A program made the position numbers and the translations under genes. The notes beneath the pieces are model-generated. The model was not told the DNA's origin. It did not search any database and saw only the letters and a program-made list of their open reading frames with translations. Source: Prosopocoilus inquinatus (lineage: Eukaryota; Arthropoda; Insecta; Coleoptera; Lucanidae). From it: a stretch of 64,000 nt of DNA. Below, piece by piece: positions 1-11,976 of the stretch (positions within the stretch are counted from its first letter, which is position 1; every line of letters begins with the position of its first letter). The stretch lies in assembly GCA_036172665.1 (NCBI GenBank), contig CM069870.1, forward strand, positions 43,048,001 to 43,112,000, written 5' to 3'.

Positions 1-46
1 CGATGGACTCCAGTGACTTTGATGTGAGATACGAAGTTCTCGGACG

Positions 47-58
47 CAGCTGAAGCTG
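47..58 (+). other. Subtype-specific inverted repeat CAGCT-GA-AGCTG (representative)
   Basis: In one major monomer subtype the GGACGCAGC box continues as TGAAGCTGG, creating 5-bp inverted arms separated by two bases. The other subtypes read CAGCAGAAGCTGG or CAGCAGGAGCTGG and lack a perfect arm pair. The palindromic form usually goes with GGCGTTTCG, CTTTGATG and GAAGTTCTCGG, so it is a useful subtype label. No function is implied. Confidence 0.55.
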
Positions 59-184
59 GAAATAGTTTTAAATGAAACAACTCGTATTAGCGTTGTTCCT
101 GTGATGTATCTAAACGATCCTTACTTATCTAACATGTTATTTGACGTTTGGATGGACTCCAGTAAGTATGATGTGAGACACAAA

Positions 185-191
185 TTTTTTT
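185..191 (+). other. One-base T insertion, giving a 150-bp monomer
   Basis: Seven T residues follow CACAAA here, where related monomers read CACAAAGTTTTTGG. The insertion moves the frame past the usual TGG-AAA-TAG stop and creates the 87-codon open frame at 101-364. The same run stands at 60,059-60,065 in the distant copy. Confidence 0.85.
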
Positions 192-225
192 GGACGCAGC
201 AGGAGCTGGAAATAGTTTTAAACGA

Positions 226-247
226 AACAACACGCATTAGCGTTGTT
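226..247 (+). other. Conserved dyad in the monomer (representative copy)
   Basis: AACAAC and GTTGTT form perfect 6-bp inverted arms around a 10-base spacer, ACGCATTAGC here. The element recurs in most monomers. Variation falls mostly in the spacer (CGTATTAG, CGCATCAG, CGCTTTAG, CGCATTGG) while the arms are usually kept; exceptions are GTTCTT, GTTGAT and GTAGTT arms in some copies. The dyad could be a protein-binding site or a hairpin, but no binding protein can be named from sequence alone. Confidence 0.6.
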
Positions 248-2912
248 CCTGTGCTGTATCTAATCGATCCTTACTCATATATCATGTTATTTGGCGTTTC
301 GATGGACTCCAGTAGCTCTGATGTGAGATACGACGTTTTCGGACGCAGCAGAAGCTGGAAATAGTTTTAAACGAAACAACACGCATCAGCGTTGTTCCTG
401 TGATGTATCTAAACGATCCTTACTCATCTATCATGTTATTTGGCGTTTCGATGGACTCCAGTAACATTGATGTGAGATACGAAGTTCTCGGACGCAGCTG
501 AAGCTGGAAATAGTTTTAAACGAAACAACACGCATTAGCGTTGTTCCTGTGAAGTATCTAATCGATCCTTACTTATCTATCATGTTATTTGACGTTTGGA
601 TGGACTCCAGTAACCCTGACGTGAGATACGAAGTTCTCGGACGCAGCAGAACCTGGAAATAGTTTTAAACGAAACAACACGCTTTAGCGTTGTTCCTGTG
701 ATGTATCTAATCGATCCTTACTCATCTATCATGTTATTTGGCGTTTCGATGGACTCCAGTAACTTTGATGTGAGATACGAAGTTCTCGGACGCAGCTGAA
801 GCTGGAAATAGTTTTAAATGAAACAACACGTATTAGCGTTGTTCCTGTGATGTATCTAATCGATCCTTACTCATCTATCATGTTATTTGACCTTTGGATG
901 GACTCCAGTAACTCTGATGTGAGATACGACGTTTTCGGACGCAGCAGAAGCTGGAAATAGTTTTAAACGAAACAACACGCATTAGCGTTGTTCCTGTGAT
1001 GTATTTAATCGATCCTTACTCATCTATCATGTTATTTGGCGTTTCGATGGACTCCAGTAACTTTGATGTGAGATACGAAGTTCTCGGACGCAGCTGAAGC
1101 TGGAAATAGTTTTAAACGAAACAACACGCATTAGCGTTGTTCCTGTGATGTATCTAATCGATCCTTACTTATCTATCATGTTATTTGACGTTTGGATGGG
1201 CTCCAGTAACCCTGACGTGAGATGCGAAGTTCTCGGACGCAGCAGAACCTGGAAATAGTTTTAAACGAAACAACACGCTTTAGCGTTGTTCCTGTGATGT
1301 ATCTAATAGATCCTTACTCATCTATCATGTTATTTGGCGTTTCGATGGACTCCAGTAACTTTGATGTGAGATACGATGTTCTCGGACGCAGCTGAAGCTG
1401 GAAATAGTTTTAAATGAAACAACACGTATTAGCGTTGTTACTGTGATGTATCTAATCGATCCTTACTCATCTATCATGTTATTTGACGTTTGGATGGACT
1501 CCAGTAACTCTGATGTGAGACACGAAATTTTCGGACGCAGCAGAAGCTGGAAATAGTTTTAAACGAAACAACACGCATTGGCGTTGTTCCTGTGATGTAT
1601 CTAATCGATCCTCAATTATCTATCATGTTATTTGACGTTTGGATGGACTCCAGTAACCCTGACGTGAGATACGAAGTTCTCGGACGCAGCAGAAGCTGGA
1701 AATAGTTTTAAACGAAACAACACGCATTAGCGTTGTTCCTGTGATGTATCTAATCGATCCTTACTTATCTATCATGTTATTTGACGTTTGGATGGGCTCC
1801 AGTAACCCTGACGTGAGATGCGAAGTTCTCGGACGCAGCAGAACCTGGAAATAGTTTTAAACGAAACAACACGCTTTAGCGTTGTTCCTGTGATGTATCT
1901 AATAGATCCTTACTCATCTATCATGTTATTTGGCGTTTCGATGGACTCCAGTAACTTTGATGTGAGATACGATGTTCTCGGACGCAGCTGAAGCTGGAAA
2001 TAGTTTTAAATGAAACAACACGTATTAGCGTTGTTACTGTGATGTATCTAATCGATCCTTACTCATCTATCATGTTATTTGACGTTTGGATGGACTCCAG
2101 TAACTCTGATGTGAGACACGAAATTTTCGGACGCAGCAGAAGCTGGAAATAGTTTTAAACGAAACAACACGCATTGGCGTTGTTCCTGTGATGTATCTAA
2201 TCGATCCTCAATTATCTATCATGTTATTTGACGTTTGGATGGACTCCAGTAACCCTGACGTGAGATACGAAGTTCTCGGACGCAGCAGAAGCTGGAAATA
2301 GTTTTAAACGAAACAACACGTATTAGCGTTGATCCTGTGATGTATCTAATCGATCCTTACTCATCTATCATGTTATTTGACGTTTGGATGGACTCCAGTA
2401 ACTCTGATGTGAGATACAAAATTTTTGGACGCAGCAGAAGCTGGAAATAGTTTTGAACGAAACAACACGTATTAGCGTTGTTCCTGTGATGTATCTAATC
2501 GATCCTTACTCATCTATCATGTTATTTGACGTTTGGATTTACTCCAGTAACTCTGATGTGAGATACAAAGTTTTTGGACGCAGCAGAAGCTGGAAATAGT
2601 TTTGAACGAAACAACACGTATTAGCGTTGTTCCTGTGATGTATCTAATCGATCCTTACTTAGCTACTATGTTATTTGACGTTTCGATGGACTCCAGTAAC
2701 TCTAATGTGAGATACGAAATTTTCGGACGCAGCAGAAGCTGGAAATAGTTTTAAACGAAACAACACGCATTGGCGTTCTTCCTGTGATGTATCTAATCGA
2801 TCCTTACTCATCTATCATGTTATTTGGCGTTTCGATGGACTCCAGTGACTTTGATGTGAGATACGAAGTTCTCGGACGCAGCTGAAGCTGGAAATAGTTT
2901 TAAATGAAACAA

Positions 2913-5147
2913 CTCGTATTAGCGTTGTTCCTGTGATGTATCTAAACGATCCTTACTTATCTAACATGTTATTTGACGTTTGGATGGACTCCAGTAAGTA
3001 TGATGTGAGACACAAAGTTTTTGGACGCAGCAGGAGCTGGAAATAGTTTTAAACGAAACAACACGCATTAGCGTTGTTCCTGTGCTGTATCTAATCGATC
3101 CTTACTCATATATCATGTTATTTGGCGTTTCGATGGACTCCAGTAGCTCTGATGTGAGATACGACGTTTTCGGACGCAGCAGAAGCTGGAAATAGTTTTA
3201 AACGAAACAACACGCATCAGCGTTGTTCCTGTGATGTATCTAAACGATCCTTACTCATCTATCATGTTATTTGGCGTTTCGATGGACTCCAGTAACATTG
3301 ATGTGAGATACGAAGTTCTCGGACGCAGCTGAAGCTGGAAATAGTTTTAAACGAAACAACACGCATTAGCGTTGTTCCTGTGAAGTATCTAATCGATCCT
3401 TACTTATCTATCATGTTATTTGACGTTTGGATGGACTCCAGTAACCCTGACGTGAGATACGAAGTTCTCGGACGCAGCAGAACCTGGAAATAGTTTTAAA
3501 CGAAACAACACGCTTTAGCGTTGTTCCTGTGATGTATCTAATCGATCCTTACTCATCTATCATGTTATTTGGCGTTTCGATGGACTCCAGTAACTTTGAT
3601 GTGAGATACGAAGTTCTCGGACGCAGCTGAAGCTGGAAATAGTTTTAAATGAAACAACACGTATTAGCGTTGTTCCTGTGATGTATCTAATCGATCCTTA
3701 CTCATCTATCATGTTATTTGACCTTTGGATGGACTCCAGTAACTCTGATGTGAGATACGACGTTTTCGGACGCAGCAGAAGCTGGAAATAGTTTTAAACG
3801 AAACAACACGCATTAGCGTTGTTCCTGTGATGTATTTAATCGATCCTTACTCATCTATCATGTTATTTGGCGTTTCGATGGACTCCAGTAACTTTGATGT
3901 GAGATACGAAGTTCTCGGACGCAGCTGAAGCTGGAAATAGTTTTAAACGAAACAACACGCATTAGCGTTGTTCCTGTGATGTATCTAATCGATCCTTACT
4001 TATCTATCATGTTATTTGACGTTTGGATGGGCTCCAGTAACCCTGACGTGAGATGCGAAGTTCTCGGACGCAGCAGAACCTGGAAATAGTTTTAAACGAA
4101 ACAACACGCTTTAGCGTTGTTCCTGTGATGTATCTAATCGATCCTTACTCATCTATCATGTTATTTGGCGTTTCGATGGACTCCAGTAACTTTGATGTGA
4201 GATACGATGTTCTCGGACGCAGCTGAAGCTGGAAATAGTTTTAAATGAAACAACACGTATTAGCGTTGTTACTGTGATGTATCTAATCGATCCTTACTCA
4301 TCTATCATGTTATTTGACGTTTGGATGGACTCCAGTAACTCTGATGTGAGACACGAAATTTTCGGACGCAGCAGAAGCTGGAAATAGTTTTAAACGAAAC
4401 AACACGCATTGGCGTTGTTCCTGTGATGTATCTAATCGATCCTCAATTATCTATCATGTTATTTGACGTTTGGATGGACTCCAGTAACCCTGACGTGAGA
4501 TACGAAGTTCTCGGACGCAGCAGAAGCTGGAAATAGTTTTAAACGAAACAACACGCATTAGCGTTGTTCCTGTGATGTATCTAATCGATCCTCAATTATC
4601 TATCATGTTATTTGACGTTTGGATGGACTCCAGTAACCCTGACGTGAGATACGAAGTTCTCGGACGCAGCAGAAGCTGGAAATAGTTTTAAACGAAACAA
4701 CACGCATTAGCGTTGTTCCTGTGATGTATCTAATCGATCCTTACTCATCTATCATGTTATTTGACGTTTGGATGGACTCCAGTAACTCTGATGTGAGATA
4801 CAAAATTTTTGGACGCAGCAGAAGCTGGAAATAGTTTTGAACGAAACAACACGTATTAGCGTTGTTCCTGTGATGTATCTAATCGATCCTTACTTAGCTA
4901 CTATGTTATTTGACGTTTCGATGGACTCCAGTAACTCTAATGTGAGATACGAAATTTTCGGACGCAGCAGAAGCTGGAAATAGTTTTAAACGAAACAACA
5001 CGCATTAGCGTTCTTCCTGTGATGTATCTAATCGATCCTTACTCATCTATCATGTTATTTGGCGTTTCGATGGACTCCAGTGACTTTGATGTGAGATACG
5101 AAGTTCTCGGACGCAGCTGAAGCTGGAAATAGTTTTAAATGAAACAA
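2913..5147 (+). repeat. HOR-A copy, canonical 15-monomer version
   Basis: This copy is 2,235 bp, exactly 15 x 149. It contains each family-A monomer type once and in order, apart from two successive CTCAATTATC/CCCTGACG monomers near 4,440 and 4,590, of which the second takes the place of the TTACTTATC form seen in later copies. It is the clearest reference copy of the family in the window. Confidence 0.88.
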
Positions 5148-6488
5148 CTCGTATTAGCGTTGTTCCTGTGATGTATCTAAACGATCCTTACTTATCTAAC
5201 ATGTTATTTGACGTTTGGATGGACTCCAGTAAGTATGATGTGAGACACAAAGTTTTTGGACGCAGCAGGAGCTGGAAATAGTTTTAAACGAAACAACACG
5301 CATTAGCGTTGTTCCTGTGCTGTATCTAATCGATCCTTACTCATATATCATGTTATTTGGCGTTTCGATGGACTTCAGTAGCTCTGATGTGAGATACGAC
5401 GTTTTCGGACGCAGCAGAAGCTGGAAATAGTTTTAAACGAAACAACACGCATCAGCGTTGTTCCTGTGATGTATCTAAACGATCCTTACTCATCTATCAT
5501 GTTATTTGGCGTTTCGATGGACTCCAGTAACTTTGATGTGAGATACGAAGTTCTCGGACGCAGCTGAAGCTGGAAATAGTTTTAAATGAAACAACACGTA
5601 TTAGCGTTGTTCCTGTGATGTATCTAATCGATCCTTACTCATCTATCATGTTATTTGACCTTTGGATGGACTCCAGTAACTCTGATGTGAGATACGACGT
5701 TTTCGGACGCAGCAGAAGCTGGAAATAGTTTTAAACGAAACAACACGCATTAGCGTTGTTCCTGTGATGTATTTAATCGATCCTTACTCATCTATCATGT
5801 TATTTGGCGTTTCGATGGACTCCAGTAACTTTGATGTGAGATACGAAGTTCTCGGACGCAGCTGAAGCTGGAAATAGTTTTAAACGAAACAACACGCATT
5901 AGCGTTGTTCCTGTGATGTATCTAATCGATCCTTACTTATCTATCATGTTATTTGACGTTTGGATGGGCTCCAGTAACCCTGACGTGAGATGCGAAGTTC
6001 TCGGACGCAGCAGAACCTGGAAATGGTTTTAAACGAAACAACACGCTTTAGCGTTGTTCCTGTGATGTATCTAATAGATCCTTACTCATCTATCATGTTA
6101 TTTGGCGTTTCGATGGACTCCAGTAACTTTGATGTGAGATACGATGTTCTCGGACGCAGCTGAAGCTGGAAATAGTTTTAAATGAAACAACACGTATTAG
6201 CGTTGTTACTGTGATGTATCTAATCGATCCTTACTCATCTATCATGTTATTTGACGTTTGGATGGACTCCAGTAACTCTGATGTGAGATACGAAATTTTC
6301 GGACGCAGCAGAAGCTGGAAATAGTTTTAAACGAAACAACACGCATTAGCGTTCTTCCTGTGATGTATCTAATCGATCCTTACTCATCTATCATGTTATT
6401 TGGCGTTTCGATGGACTCCAGTGACTTTGATGTGAGATACGAAGTTCTCGGACGCAGCTGAAGCTGGAAATAGTTTTAAATGAAACAT
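5148..6488 (+). repeat. HOR-A copy, contracted 9-monomer version
   Basis: This copy is 1,341 bp, exactly 9 x 149. Two deletions explain the loss of six monomers. Near 5,520 a monomer begins like type 3 (CATCAG, AAACGATCC) and continues with the CTTTGATG of type 5, so two monomers are missing. Near 6,270-6,300 a monomer begins like type 10 (GTTACTGTG) and continues as GATACGAAATTTTC of type 14, so four are missing. Both junctions keep the 149-bp register, as expected from homologous unequal exchange. Confidence 0.85.
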
Positions 6489-8723
6489 CTCGTATTAGCG
6501 TTGTTCCTGTGATGTATCTAAACGATCCTTACTTATCTAACATGTTATTTGACGTTTGGATGGACTCCAGTAAGTATGATGTGAGACACAAAGTTTTTGG
6601 ACGCAGCAGGAGCTGGAAATAGTTTTAAACGAAACAACACGCATCAGCGTTGTTCCTGTGATGTATCTAAACGATCCTTACTCATATATCATGTTATTTG
6701 GCGTTTCGATGGACTCCAGTAGCTCTGATGTGAGATACGACGTTTTCGGACGCAGCAGAAGCTGGAAATAGTTTTAAACGAAACAACACGCATCAGCGTT
6801 GTTCCTGTGATGTATCTAAACGATCCTTACTCATCTATCATGTTATTTGGCGTTTCGATGGACTCCAGTAACATTGATGTGAGATACGAAGTTCTCGGAC
6901 GCAGCTGAAGCTGGAAATAGTTTTAAACGAAACAACACGCATTAGCGTTGTTCCTGTGAAGTATCTAATCGATCCTTACTTATCTATCATGTTATTTGAC
7001 GTTTGGATGGACTCCAGTAACCCTGACGTGAGATACGAAGTTCTCGGACGCAGCAGAACCTGGAAATAGTTTTAAACGAAACAACACGCTTTAGCGTTGT
7101 TCCTGTGATGTATCTAATCGATCCTTACTCATCTATCATGTTATTTGGCGTTTCGATGGACTCCAGTAACTTTGATGTGAGATACGAAGTTCTCGGACGC
7201 AGCTGAAGCTGGAAATAGTTTTAAATGAAACAACACGTATTAGCGTTGTTCCTGTGATGTATCTAATCGATCCTTACTCATCTATCATGTTATTTGACCT
7301 TTGGATGGACTCCAGTAACTCTGATGTGAGATACGACGTTTTCGGACGCAGCAGAAGCTGGAAATAGTTTTAAACGAAACAACACGCATTAGCGTTGTTC
7401 CTGTGATGTATTTAATCGATCCTTACTCATCTATCATGTCATTTGGCGTTTCGATGGACTCCAGTAACTTTGATGTGAGATACGAAGTTCTCGGACGCAG
7501 CTGAAGCTGGAAATAGTTTTAAACGAAACAACACGCATTAGCGTTGTTCCTGTGATGTATCTAATCGATCCTTACTTATCTATCATGTTATTTGACGTTT
7601 GGATGGACTCCAGTAACCCTGACGTGAGATGCGAAGTTCTCGGACGCAGCAGAACCTGGAAATAGTTTTAAACGAAACAACACGCTTTAGCGTTGTTCCT
7701 GTGATGTATCTAATAGATCCTTACTCATCTATCATGTTATTTGGCGTTTCGATGGACTCCAGTAACTTTGATGTGAGATACGATGTTCTCGGACGCAGCT
7801 GAAGCTGGAAATAGTTTTAAATGAAACAACACGTATTAGCGTTGTTACTGTGATGTATCTAATCGATCCTTACTCATCTATCATGTTATTTGACGTTTGG
7901 ATGGACTCCAGTAACTCTGATGTGAGACACGAAATTTTCGGACGCAGCAGAAGCTGGAAATAGTTTTAAACGAAACAACACGCATCGGCGTTGTTCCTGT
8001 GATGTATCTAATCGATCCTCAATTATCTATCATGTTATTTGACGTTTGGATGGACTCCAGTAACCCTGACGTGAGATACGAAGTTCTCGGACGCAGCAGA
8101 AGCTGGAAATAGTTTTAAACGAAACAACACGCATTAGCGTTGTTCCTGTGATGTATCTAATCGATCCTTACTTATCTATCATGTTATTTGACGTTTGGAT
8201 GGACTTCAGTAACCCTGACGTGAGATACGAAGTTCTCGGACGCAGCAGAAGCTGGAAATAGTTTTAAACGAAACAACACGTATTAGCGTTGTTCCTGTGA
8301 TGTATCTAATCGATCCTTACTCATCTATCATGTTATTTGACGTTTGGATGGACTCCAGTAACTCTGATGTGAGATACAAAATTTTTGGACGCAGCAGAAG
8401 CTGGAAATAGTTTTGAACGAAACAACACGTATTAGCGTTGTTCCTGTGATGTATCTAATCGATCCTTACTTAGCTACTATGTTATTTGACGTTTCGATGG
8501 ACTCCAGTAACTCTAATGTGAGATACGAAATTTTCGGACGCAGCAGAAGCTGGAAATAGTTTTAAACGAAACAACACGCATTAGCGTTCTTCCTGTGATG
8601 TATCTAATCGATCCTTACTCATCTATCATGTTATTTGGCGTTTCGATGGACTCCAGTGACTTTGATGTGAGATACGAAGTTCTCGGACGCAGCTGAAGCT
8701 GGAAATAGTTTTAAATGAAACAA
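6489..8723 (+). repeat. HOR-A copy, 15-monomer version with CATCTCG start
   Basis: This copy is 2,235 bp. It starts with the variant GAAACATCTCG. Its second monomer is a mosaic: CATCAG and AAACGATCC (type 3 features) followed by CATATATC and AGCTCTGATG (type 2 features). The twelfth monomer carries GGACTTCAG in place of GGACTCCAG. The same type-2 mosaic and GGACTTCAG variants recur in the copy starting at 8724, so these two copies are closer to each other than to the upstream ones. Confidence 0.85.
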
Positions 8724-10820
8724 CTCGTATTAGCGTTGTTCCTGTGATGTATCTAAACGATCCTTACTTATCTAACATGTTATTTGACGTTTGGATGGAC
8801 TCCAGTAAGTATGATGTGAGACACAAAGTTTTTGGACGCAGCAGGAGCTGGAAATAGTTTCAAACGAAACAACACGCATCAGCGTTGTTCCTGTGATGTA
8901 TCTAAACGATCCTTACTCATATATCATGTTATTTGGCGTTTCGATGGACTCCAGTAGCTCTGATGTGAGATACGACGTTTTCGGACGCAGCAGAAGCTGG
9001 AAATAGTTTTAAACGAAACAACACGCATCAGCGTTGTTCCTGTGATGTATCTAAACGATCCTTACTCATCTATCATGTTATTTGGCGTTTCGATGGACTC
9101 CAGTAACATTGATGTGAGATACGAAGTTCTCGGACGCAGCTGAAGCTGGAAATAGTTTTAAACGAAACAACACGCATTAGCGTTGTTCCTGTGAAGTATC
9201 TAATCGATCCTTACTTATCTATCATGTTATTTGACGTTTGGATGGACTCCAGTAACCCTGACGTGAGATACGAAGTTCTCGGACGCAGCAGAACCTGGAA
9301 ATAGTTTTAAACGAAACAACACGCTTTAGCGTTGTTCCTGTGATGTATCTAATCGATCCTTACTCATCTATCATGTTATTTGGCGTTTCGATGGACTCCA
9401 GTAACTTTGATGTGAGATACGAAGTTCTCGGACGCAGCTGAAGCTGGAAATAGTTTTAAATGAAACAACACGTATTAGCGTTGTTCCTGTGATGTATCTA
9501 ATCGATCCTTACTCATCTATCATGTTATTTGACCTTTGGATGGACTCCAGTAACTCTGATGTGAGATACGACGTTTTCGGACGCAGCAGAAGCTGGAAAT
9601 AGTTTTAAACGAAACAACACGCATTAGCGTTGTTCCTGTGATGTATTTAATCGATCCTTACTCATCTATCATGTCATTTGGCGTTTCGATGGACTCCAGT
9701 AACTTTGATGTGAGATACGAAGTTCTCGGACGCAGCTGAAGCTGGAAATAGTTTTAAACGAAACAACACGCATTAGCGTTGTTCCTGTGATGTATCTAAT
9801 CGATCCTTACTTATCTATCATGTTATTTGACGTTTGGATGGACTCCAGTAACCCTGACGTGAGATGCGAAGTTCTCGGACGCAGCAGAACCTGGAAATAG
9901 TTTTAAACGAAACAACACGCTTTAGCGTTGTTCCTGTGATGTATCTAATAGATCCTTACTCATCTATCATGTTATTTGGCGTTTCGATGGACTCCAGTAA
10001 CTTTGATGTGAGATACGATGTTCTCGGACGCAGCTGAAGCTGGAAATAGTTTTAAATGAAACAACACGTATTAGCGTTGTTACTGTGATGTATCTAATCG
10101 ATCCTTACTCATCTATCATGTTATTTGACGTTTGGATGGACTCCAGTAACTCTGATGTGAGACACGAAATTTTCGGACGCAGCAGAAGCTGGAAATAGTT
10201 TTAAACGAAACAACACGCATTGGCGTTGTTCCTGTGATGTATCTAATCGATCCTCAATTATCTATCATGTTATTTGACGTTTGGATGGACTCCAGTAACC
10301 CTGACGTGAGATACGAAGTTCTCGGACGCAGCAGAAGCTGGAAATAGTTTTAAACGAAACAACACGCATTAGCGTTGTTCGTGTGATGTATCTAATCGAT
10401 CCTTACTTATCTATCATGTTATTTGACGTTTGGATGGACTTCAGTAACCCTGACGTGAGATACGAAGTTCTCGGACGCAGCAGAAGCTGGAAATAGTTTT
10501 AAACGAAACAACACGTATTAGCGTTGTTCCTGTGATGTATCTAATCGATCCTTACTCATCTATCATGTTATTTGACGTTTGGATGGACTCCAGTAACTCT
10601 GATGTGAGATACAAAATTTTTGGACGCAGCAGAAGCTGGAAATAGTTTTGAACGAAACAACACGTATTAGCGTTGTTCCTGTGATGTATCTAATCGATCC
10701 TTACTCATCTATCATGTTATTTGACGTTTGGATTTACTCCAGTAACTCTGATGTGAGATACAAAGTTTTTGGACGCAGCAGAAGCTGGAAATAGTTTTGA
10801 ACGAAACAACACGTATTAGC
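8724..10820 (+). repeat. HOR-A terminal copy, merging into the 6-monomer block
   Basis: This copy follows the family-A order from monomer 1 through the CAAAATTTTT monomer and then the GATTTACTCC monomer near 10,733. In place of the expected TTAGCTACTATG and GTTCTTCC monomers, the array continues with the GTTGTTATTG monomer at 10,821, which belongs to the next block. A private change, GTTGTTCGTGTG, stands at about 10,375. The GATTTACTCC monomer is shared by the 19-monomer copy and by the 6-monomer block, so it is a plausible exchange point. Confidence 0.8.
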
Positions 10821-11840
10821 GTTGTTATTGTGATGTATCTAATCGATCCTTACTTATCTATCATGTTATTTGACGTTTGGATGGACTCCAGTACGTCTGA
10901 TGTGAGATACAAAATTTTTGGACGCAGCAGGAGCTGGAAATAGTTTTAAATGAAACAACACGTATTAGCGTTGTTCCTGTGCTGTATCTAATCGATCCTT
11001 ACTCATATATCATGTTATTTGGCGTTTCGATGGACTCCAGTAGCTCTGATGTGAGATACGACGTTTTCGGACACAGCAGAAGCTGGAAATAGTTTTAAAC
11101 CAAACAACACGTATTAGCGTTGTTCCTGTGATGTACCTAATCGATCCTTACTCATCTATCATGTTATTTGACGTTTCGATGGACTCCAGTAACTCTAATG
11201 TGAGATACGAAATTTTCGGACGCAGCGGAAGCTGAAAATAGTTTTAAACGAAACAACACGCATTAGCGTTGTTCCTGTGATGTATCTAATCGATCCTTAC
11301 TCATCTATCATGTTATTTGACGTTTCGATGGACTCCAGTAACTCTAATGTGAGAAACGAAATTTTCGGACGCAGCAGAAGCTGGAAATAGTTTTAAACGA
11401 AACAACACGCATTAGCGTTGTTCCTGTGATGTATCTAATCGATCCTTACTTATCTATCATGTTATTTGACGTTTGGATGGACTCCAGTAACCCTGACGTG
11501 AGATAAGAAGTTCTCGGAAGCAGCAGAACCTGGAAATAGTTTTAAACGAAACAACACGCATTAGCGTTGTTCCTGTGATGTATCTAATCGATCCTTACTC
11601 ATCTATCCTGTTATTTGACGTTTGGATGGACTCCAGTAACTCTGATGTGAGATAAAAAGTTTTTGGACGCAGCAGAAGCTGGAAATAGTTTTGAACGAAA
11701 CAACACGTATTGGCGTTGTTCCTGTGATGTATCTAATCGATCCTTACTTAGCTACTATGTTATTTGACGTTTCGATGGACTCCAGTAACTCTAATGTGAG
11801 ATACGAAATTTTCGGACGCAGCAGAAGCTGGAAATAGTTT

Positions 11841-11976
11841 TAAACGAAACAACACGCATTGGCGTTGTTCCTGTGATCCTTACTCATCTATCATGTTATT
11901 TGACGTTTGGATGGACTCCAGTAACTCTGATGTGAGACACGAAATTTTCGGACGCAGCAGAAGCTGGAAATAGTTT
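11841..11976 (+). repeat. Short 136-bp monomer with a 13-bp deletion
   Basis: At about 11,876 TGTGAT joins directly to CCTTACTC, so the GTATCTAATCGAT segment (13 bp) is missing. A direct repeat GAT flanks the lost segment (GTGATGTATCTAATCGATCC), fitting slipped-strand or microhomology deletion. This is the only copy with this deletion that I noticed, so it has not spread through the array. The edges given are approximate. Confidence 0.8.

Larger units (their letters stand above)
81..2912 (+). repeat. HOR-A copy, expanded 19-monomer version
   Basis: This copy measures 2,832 bp, equal to 19 x 149 + 1. The extra base is a seventh T in the run at 185-191. Relative to the 15-monomer unit, monomers 8 to 11 are present twice: the GATGGGCTCC marker stands at 1195 and again at 1791, exactly 596 bp (four monomers) later, followed by the same CGCTTT, GATGTTCTC, GTTACTGTG and CTCAATTATC monomers. 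The unit's twelfth monomer is replaced by a hybrid with monomer 8. An additional monomer carrying GATTTACTCC stands near 2,537. The net change is plus four monomers. Confidence 0.88.
1..10820 (+). repeat. HOR family A block, 15-monomer unit of 2,235 bp
   Basis: A private variant, CTCG in place of CACG just after GAAACAA, marks monomer 1 of this unit. It occurs at 81, 2913, 5148, 6489 (within a CATCTCG form) and 8724. The spacings are 2,832, 2,235, 1,341 and 2,235 bp, that is 19 (+1 bp), 15, 9 and 15 monomers. The 15 monomer types keep a fixed order recognisable by marker sites: GTATGATG, AGCTCTGATG, ACATTGATG, a GAAGTATC/CCCTGACG type, CGCTTT, GACCTTTGG, GTATTTAATC, GATGGGCTCC or GAGATGCG, GATGTTCTC, GTTACTGTG, CTCAATTATC, a second CCCTGACG type, CAAAATTTTT, TTAGCTACTATG and GTTCTTCCTG with GTGACTTTG. 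The block passes into a 6-monomer block near 10.8 kb; that edge is placed at the first GTTGTTATTG marker. Confidence 0.9.

Noticed and set aside
200..240. CENP-B box (TTCG-N4-A-N2-CGGG) on the minus strand
   Set aside because: The complement of TTTAAACGAAAC gives TTCG followed by an A at the right distance, but the CGGG half is replaced by CTAT. The match is partial and could be due to chance.
160..260. Hammerhead ribozyme core (CUGAUG...GAAA...GUU), as found in some animal satellites
   Set aside because: CTGATG, CGAAAC and a CAAC/GTTG stem III with a GTT cleavage triplet are all present in order. However, the last A of CUGAUGA is U, many monomers have CTAATG or TTTGATG instead, no stem II can form between GAGATAC and the bases before GAAA, and stem I does not pair. 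Self-cleavage is not supported.
226..275. RNA polymerase III promoter (B box) around TAATCGATCC
   Set aside because: The site matches the B-box pattern at all but one position, but no A box lies at a fitting distance upstream and no tRNA fold is seen. Many monomers have AACGATCC or ATAGATCC at this site.
101..364. 87-codon open reading frame on the + strand
   Set aside because: It lies wholly within satellite monomers, starts at GTG, and is open only because of a one-base T insertion in a 149-bp repeat. The translated product repeats itself imperfectly with each monomer and shows no domain.
1195..1800. Claim that the GATGGGCTCC monomer is unique to HOR-A
   Set aside because: The same GATGGGCTCC change also occurs in HOR-B (for example with AACATTGTT near 18,745 and at 35,882), in different monomer backgrounds, so it is only a family-A marker when combined with GAGATGCG.
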